Source: Candidatus Omnitrophota bacterium
Lineage (GTDB): Bacteria > Omnitrophota > Gorgyraeia > B26-G9
Reading direction: 5' to 3'
NCBI GenBank assembly: GCA_003645745.1
Contig: QNCH01000061.1
Coordinates: 1-8,112 of the forward strand
Length of the DNA stretch: 8,112 nucleotides
The translations under genes were made by a program, and so were the position numbers. Position 1 is the stretch's first letter. Each line of letters begins with the position of its first letter. The notes under the pieces were generated by a model. That model saw only the letters and a list, made by a program, of their open reading frames with translations, did no database searches and was not told the origin of the DNA. Below are positions 5,543 through 8,112 of this stretch, piece after piece.

Positions 5543-6322
5543 ATGCGAGACTCATTAGTGAAATCTGATTTGGTAAAAATAAAGGTTGAAAATTTAAATT
5601 TTTATTATACTGGGGTGAAAGTCTTAAAAAATATAACAATAGAAATAAAAAAAAATTTGGTTACAGGTATTATTGGGCCTTCAGGATGCGGAAAATCAAC
5701 TTTTTTGCGTACTTTAAACCGGATGAATGATGTTGTTTTAGGCGCTAAAGCAGAGGGTAAAATTTTAATTGATGGGAAGAATATTTATGCTTTGGATGTT
5801 GACGTTGTAGCAATAAGAAGAAAAGTGGGTATGGTTTTTCAAAAATCGAATCCATTTCCTAAATCTATATTTGATAATGTAGCTTATGGATTGAGGATAA
5901 ACGGGATAAAAGATAAAAATTATATTACTCAGAAAATTGAAAAAAGTTTACAGGATGCCGCGTTATGGAAAGAAGTAAAAGACAGGTTAAATAAAAGCGC
6001 TTTTGACCTTTCAGGCGGACAGCAGCAAAGGTTATGTATTGCCAGGGCATTAGCTGTAGAGCCTCAGGTATTGCTTATGGACGAACCTGCCTCAGCTCTT
6101 GATCCAACTGCAACTGCTAAAATAGAAGAGCTTATTCAGAGATTAAAAGAAAAATACACAATAGTTATTGTTACTCATAATATGCAGCAGGCAGCGCGCA
6201 TTTCTGATCATACGGCTTTTTTTATGCAAGGCGTAATTATTGAACATGGCTTAACAAAAAAAATTTTTACTAAACCAGTTAACAAAATAACAGAAGATTA
6301 TATTACTGGCAGATTTGGTTGA
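5543..6322 (+). CDS. pstB: PstB, phosphate ABC transporter ATPase
   Basis: Cytoplasmic ATPase that powers phosphate import through PstCA. It is 259 aa, the usual family length. Walker A is GPSGCGKST (45-53), the Q-loop is VFQKSNPFPKSIFDNVAYG (Gln 100), the ABC signature is LSGGQ (156-160), Walker B is LLMDE (177-181), the D-loop is SALD (184-187) and the switch histidine is in VTHNM (212). The Q-loop sequence NPFPKSI and the RMND segment (60-63) after Walker A are typical of PstB rather than other importers. GGG at 5532-5534 lies 8 nt upstream of the ATG, still inside pstA. An A9 run at 5647-5655 sits in the codons for residues 35-38 (IKKN). The catalytic set is complete. Confidence 0.96.
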   Translation: MRDSLVKSDLVKIKVENLNFYYTGVKVLKNITIEIKKNLVTGIIGPSGCGKSTFLRTLNRMNDVVLGAKAEGKILIDGKNIYALDVDVVAIRRKVGMVFQKSNPFPKSIFDNVAYGLRINGIKDKNYITQKIEKSLQDAALWKEVKDRLNKSAFDLSGGQQQRLCIARALAVEPQVLLMDEPASALDPTATAKIEELIQRLKEKYTIVIVTHNMQQAARISDHTAFFMQGVIIEHGLTKKIFTKPVNKITEDYITGRFG

Positions 6323-6334
6323 GCTAATTTTAAG

Positions 6335-6341
6335 AAAGGAG
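6335..6341 (+). promoter_or_regulatory. Shine-Dalgarno site that fixes the phoU start
   Basis: AAAGGAG lies 6 nt before the ATG at 6348. An upstream in-frame TTG at 6315 would overlap pstB and has no such site, so 6348 is preferred. Confidence 0.7.
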
Positions 6342-6347
6342 CTTATT

Positions 6348-7022
6348 ATGGAACGGCATTTTGATGAAGAGTTAGAAATGTTAAATACAGATATTTTGAA
6401 AATGGCAGTGTTCGCGGAAAGAGCTATTTTCCAATCAATTGAAGCATTGAAAAACAGAGATAAAAATTTAGCGCGAGCAGTAATAGAACAGGACAAAAAA
6501 ATTGATGAGTTAGAATTGGTAATTGAAGAACGCGCGATTAGTTTACTGGCACTTCGCCAGCCAATGGCTCGGGATCTCAGGTTTATTTCTACAGGTATGA
6601 AAATTAATGCAGAACTAGAACGAATCGCTGACCTTGCGGTAAATATCGCGCAAAAAGTTGTTGAATTGGCAGGCCAACCATTACTTAAACCATTAATAGA
6701 TATTCCTAAATTAGCGGTAACTGCTAGAAAAATGGTAAAAGACGCAATAGACGCTTTTGTTCATCGTGACCAGAATCTGGCAAAAGAAGTTATTTTATCT
6801 GATCCTGAAGCTGACAATTTAAGAAATATCGTGCAGCAGGATTTAATCAACGATTATATGGTTAAAGACGGTACAACTGCTCCCAGAGCGGTTTCGCTGC
6901 TTTTAATTGCCCGCAATTTAGAGAGAATTTGCGATCACGCGACAAATATTGCTGAAGATGTAATTTATATGATTAATGCTAAAAATGTGAGGCATCATAT
7001 TGAAAAGTTAAATCCAAAATAG
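6348..7022 (+). CDS. phoU: PhoU, negative regulator linking the Pst transporter to PhoR
   Basis: Cytoplasmic helical protein that represses Pho signalling under high phosphate by bridging PstB and PhoR. It is 224 aa, normal for the family, and made of two PhoU three-helix repeats (about 8-100 and 120-210). Each repeat ends in the metal-binding E-x-x-x-D motif: ERIADLAVNIA (Glu 91, Asp 95) and ERICDHATNIAEDV (Glu 192, Asp 196). The linking segment RQPMARDLRFISTGMKIN (70-87) is strongly family-typical. It begins 25 nt after the pstB stop with a perfect ribosome site and is the last gene of the operon. No clear intrinsic terminator follows; the DNA beyond is a hairpin-rich intergenic block. Confidence 0.95.
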   Translation: MERHFDEELEMLNTDILKMAVFAERAIFQSIEALKNRDKNLARAVIEQDKKIDELELVIEERAISLLALRQPMARDLRFISTGMKINAELERIADLAVNIAQKVVELAGQPLLKPLIDIPKLAVTARKMVKDAIDAFVHRDQNLAKEVILSDPEADNLRNIVQQDLINDYMVKDGTTAPRAVSLLLIARNLERICDHATNIAEDVIYMINAKNVRHHIEKLNPK

Positions 7023-7144
7023 GCGGTTTTGGGGGCAGCCCTCGAAAATAGAACATAATTGACAAAGGCAGAACAAAGCAGAGCAGATAATTGATTTAAT
7101 CTGCAAAAAGCATAAAAAGAACATTGAATGTAATCGGTGAGTGT

Positions 7145-7162
7145 GACAGGTCACGACCTGTC
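7145..7162. repeat. GACAGGT hairpin (7-bp perfect stem, 4-nt loop)
   Basis: GACAGGT (7145-7151), loop CACG, ACCTGTC (7156-7162). It is GC-rich against an AT-rich surrounding, with no U-tract directly after it. It may be a REP-like unit belonging to the same mobile block as the transposase remnant 220 nt downstream, or part of a weak phoU terminator region. Confidence 0.55.
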
Positions 7163-7220
7163 TGTTATGTGGAATTGTTTGATTGTTTTTAATCAAATTA
7201 TTATTTACTTCGGCGGTTAA

Positions 7221-7256
7221 CAAACTTATACTCAAACGTAATAAGTTTGCAATTTT
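7221..7256 (-). repeat. Dispersed repeat copy R2, with a perfect 9-bp hairpin
   Basis: On the minus strand, bases 7249-7227 read as the repeat core CAAACTTATTACG overlapping CGTTTGAGTATA, one difference from R1 and R4. The AT-rich flank to about 7256 partly matches the R3/R4 extension. In this copy the ends form a perfect stem: CAAACTTAT (7221-7229) and ATAAGTTTG (7241-7249), enclosing an 11-nt loop that holds the conserved ACTCAAACG. This hairpin form suggests that the family is structured like REP elements. Confidence 0.75.
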
Positions 7257-7284
7257 ATGATGTCCCACCTTACGCTGCATCTTG

Positions 7285-7317
7285 AACCAATTGGCGCAGC
7301 CAGCTGCGCCTAAGGTT
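7285..7317. repeat. GC-rich hairpin GGCGCAGC/GCTGCGCC
   Basis: GGCGCAGC (7293-7300), loop CA, GCTGCGCC (7303-7310) is a perfect 8-bp stem. AACC (7285-7288) and GGTT (7314-7317) extend it across a small internal loop. An alternative left arm, CCTTA at 7268-7272 within CCTTACGCTGC, can pair with TAAGG at 7311-7315, so two folds compete. It is the most GC-rich structure in the intergenic region. Confidence 0.6.
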
Positions 7318-7351
7318 TGACTCAATCAGAACGTTCCAATCTAGGCACAGG

Positions 7352-7391
7352 GAAACGCCTAAATTTTACAAACCAATTGCGTTTGAGTATA
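7352..7391 (+). repeat. Dispersed repeat copy R3 (full 40 nt)
   Basis: GAAACGCCTAAATTTT (7352-7367), then ACAAACCAATTG, then CGTTTGAGTATA ending at 7391. It matches the reverse complement of R4 (8073-8112) at 37 of 40 positions; the three differences are A/G at 7368, A/T at 7375 and G/A at 7379. R3 and R4 face each other and bracket the transposase remnant and the CBS gene. The 3' half of R3 reads in frame into the remnant. Confidence 0.8.
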
Positions 7392-7502
7392 ACCAATCGG
7401 AATATTGGGAAGCTATTTGGGATGAGATATTCAGCGGTAAGTAAAGTTGACTTAAGCATAAAATATAATAGCAAAAGACAAGAAGTTGAAGAAAAAAAAT
7501 AA
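7377..7502 (+). pseudogene. C-terminal remnant of a REP-associated (RAYT/Y1-type) transposase
   Basis: The frame encodes ITNRNIGKLFGMRYSAVSKV followed by a lysine- and glutamate-rich tail (DLSIKYNSKRQEVEEKK) and a stop. The pattern T-N-R-x-I-G-x-L-F-G-x-x-Y-S-A-V-S-K is what I recall from the C-terminal DnaA-like helix-turn-helix of transposases in the REP-associated tyrosine transposase group. The catalytic HUH and tyrosine domain (normally over 100 residues upstream) is absent: upstream codons run into repeat R3 and then unrelated sequence. There is no start or ribosome site suited to a free protein. I therefore read it as a decayed 3' end. Its placement among dispersed palindromic repeats fits a RAYT origin, but family assignment rests on a short motif. 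Confidence 0.5.
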
Positions 7503-7554
7503 ATTCAACCGATAGATTAGCTTACTCCCCGCTATCATTCACCGATTCCCCAAA

Positions 7555-7649
7555 AATTCAAAAAAATTATTTGACATTATTAAGTATTATGTTGTATTGT
7601 AATTTTTGAATTTAGTATACTTTTGTCAAAATAATTTTTTTGTTGAATT
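7555..7649. promoter_or_regulatory. AT-rich imperfect dyad spanning the CBS-gene promoter
   Basis: The left arm (7555-7576, containing AAAAAAATTATTTGACA) and the right arm (7625-7649, containing TGTCAAAATAATTTTTTT) are reverse complements apart from two single-base insertions. An inner pair, AAGTAT (7582-7587) and ATACTT (7617-7622), nests inside. The -35 hexamer lies in the left arm. It could be an operator, a small inverted-repeat element that brought the promoter, or a low-complexity coincidence helped by the A/T runs. Confidence 0.5.
7571..7600 (+). promoter_or_regulatory. Sigma-70-like promoter for the CBS gene
   Basis: TTGACA (7571-7576) is a perfect -35. TATTGT (7595-7600) is a 4-of-6 match to the -10 with an 18-bp spacer. 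The predicted start near 7607 leaves a leader of about 70 nt before the GTG at 7677. Confidence 0.5.
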
Positions 7650-7676
7650 AAAAATTCTATAAAACGGGGATGGAAA

Positions 7677-8087
7677 GTGACAACAATTGAAGAGATAATG
7701 ACAAAGGATGTTTTGGCTGTAAATCCTGATGCTCAAATTTCGATTGCTGTAAAAATATTCGTTATAAGAAAAATAACCGGCCTTCCTGTGATTGATGCAA
7801 ATAGAAATCTTTTAGGAATTATTACTGAAAAAGATTTGATGCATCTTTTGATTAAAAATGAAAAAAATGAAGAGAAAATAGTCGCGGATTTTATGACTAA
7901 GGATGTTAAATATTTTGCGCCGGAAGATAATGTCATTGATGTTTGCACTGTTCTATTAGAAAATCCTTTTCGCACAATTCCAATAGTTAATGATGGTAAA
8001 CTTGTTGGAATCGTTTCAAGATCTGATATGATTAAACTATTGTGGGAAGAGATACAAAATAAACAAAATATGTATACTCAAACGTAA
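7677..8087 (+). CDS. Two-CBS-domain protein (likely adenine-nucleotide sensor), 136 aa
   Basis: A stand-alone Bateman module. CBS1 covers about 7-60 (IMTKDVLAVNPD, GLPVIDANRNLLGIITEKDL) and CBS2 about 72-125 (FMTKDVKYFAPEDN, RTIPIVNDGKLVGIVSRSDM). The G-I-x-T/S-x-x-D signatures that usually contact adenosyl ligands are kept in both halves, so it probably binds AMP, ATP or a related nucleotide; no effector domain is attached, so the output is unknown. The start is GTG at 7677, with GGGGA at 7666-7670 six bases upstream; the ATG at 7698 is an alternative that would cut the first CBS strand. The last codons (MYTQT) and the stop lie inside repeat copy R4, so the original C-terminus may have been replaced by the repeat. 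It has its own promoter and is separated from phoU by 654 nt, so a link to phosphate control is not shown. Confidence 0.85.
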   Translation: MTTIEEIMTKDVLAVNPDAQISIAVKIFVIRKITGLPVIDANRNLLGIITEKDLMHLLIKNEKNEEKIVADFMTKDVKYFAPEDNVIDVCTVLLENPFRTIPIVNDGKLVGIVSRSDMIKLLWEEIQNKQNMYTQT

Positions 8088-8112
8088 TAGGTTTGCAAAA
8101 TTTAGGCGTTTC
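8073..8112 (-). repeat. Dispersed repeat copy R4 (full 40 nt, runs to the window edge)
   Basis: On the minus strand from 8112: GAAACGCCTAAATTTT, then GCAAACCTATTA, then CGTTTGAGTATA ending at 8073. It matches R3 at 37 of 40 positions in inverted orientation, and its core is identical to R1. It overlaps the 3' end of the CBS gene and supplies the TAA stop at 8085-8087. Whether the repeat continues beyond 8112 cannot be seen. Confidence 0.8.

Larger units (their letters stand above)
7023..7676. other. 654-nt intergenic region: hairpin cluster, repeats, transposase remnant and promoter dyad
   Basis: No intact gene. Hairpins occur at 7083-7104 (GCAGAT/ATCTGC), 7145-7162, 7178-7197 (TTTGATT/AATCAAA), 7221-7249 (repeat R2) and 7293-7310. 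Repeat R3 at 7352-7391 leads directly into a probable transposase C-terminal remnant ending at 7502. Bases 7503-7550 show nothing recognisable. An AT-rich imperfect dyad and a sigma-70-like promoter fill 7555-7649. The longest minus-strand frame here (7008-7325) has no recognisable domain. Confidence 0.7.

Noticed and set aside
7008..7325. Minus-strand 105-codon frame downstream of phoU
   Set aside because: It crosses several hairpins and repeat R2, has irregular composition and no recognisable motif.
7202..7391. Integron attC sites (GCCTAA-type boxes near imperfect dyads)
   Set aside because: The paired RYYYAAC/GTTRRRY boxes with the expected internal spacing are not present, and there is no integrase.
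1098..8112. Four copies of a short repeat as a CRISPR array
   Set aside because: Copies are on alternating strands and separated by about 100 to 6,100 bases, with no spacers of even length and no cas genes.

Overview
The window looks like a chromosomal segment of an AT-rich Gram-negative bacterium. Evidence for an outer membrane is a porin with a signal peptide and a C-terminal phenylalanine. The porin's style (short N-terminal helical segment, then an R-rich first strand region followed by GLASG and DPRSTNQT) is what I associate with uncultured lineages such as Omnitrophota. That taxonomic guess comes from remembered family resemblance and is tentative. Codon use, spacing and Shine-Dalgarno sites are consistent from gene to gene, so the coding part looks native rather than acquired.

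Layout. Bases 1-812 hold the 3' part of a PhoR-type sensor kinase whose start lies outside the window. Bases 813-1204 are non-coding, with a strong hairpin, a REP-like element, an 11-bp-phased array of TTCAC units that looks like a Pho box with a -10 element, and the first copy (R1) of a dispersed repeat. Then follow, all on the + strand: a 65-residue unknown small protein (1205-1402), a 51-nt near-perfect palindrome, an outer-membrane porin (1544-2797), pstS, pstC, pstA, pstB and phoU (2886-7022). pstC and pstA overlap by ATGA, and pstA and pstB are 3 nt apart. Bases 7023-7676 are a hairpin-dense non-coding block with two more repeat copies (R2, R3), a probable transposase C-terminal remnant and an AT-rich dyad over a promoter. 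Last is a two-CBS-domain protein (7677-8087) whose final codons and stop are made from repeat copy R4.

How the genes work together. PhoR senses phosphate limitation and would phosphorylate a PhoB-type regulator, presumably encoded just upstream of the window. The regulator would bind the Pho box and switch on the downstream cluster. The porin would admit phosphate (or another anion) through the outer membrane, PstS would capture it in the periplasm, PstCA-PstB would pump it across the inner membrane, and PhoU would couple the state of the transporter to PhoR. The CBS protein has its own likely promoter and no visible phosphate role.

The transport genes are a classical Pho/Pst set. The less ordinary content lies between genes: a 23-40-nt repeat family in four copies whose orientations alternate + - + -, so that inverted copies bracket the porin-pst-phoU operon and, separately, the CBS gene; a 51-nt palindrome just before the porin; and a small unknown gene placed first behind the Pho box. 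I found no evidence of a defence system, CRISPR array, RNA gene or prophage.
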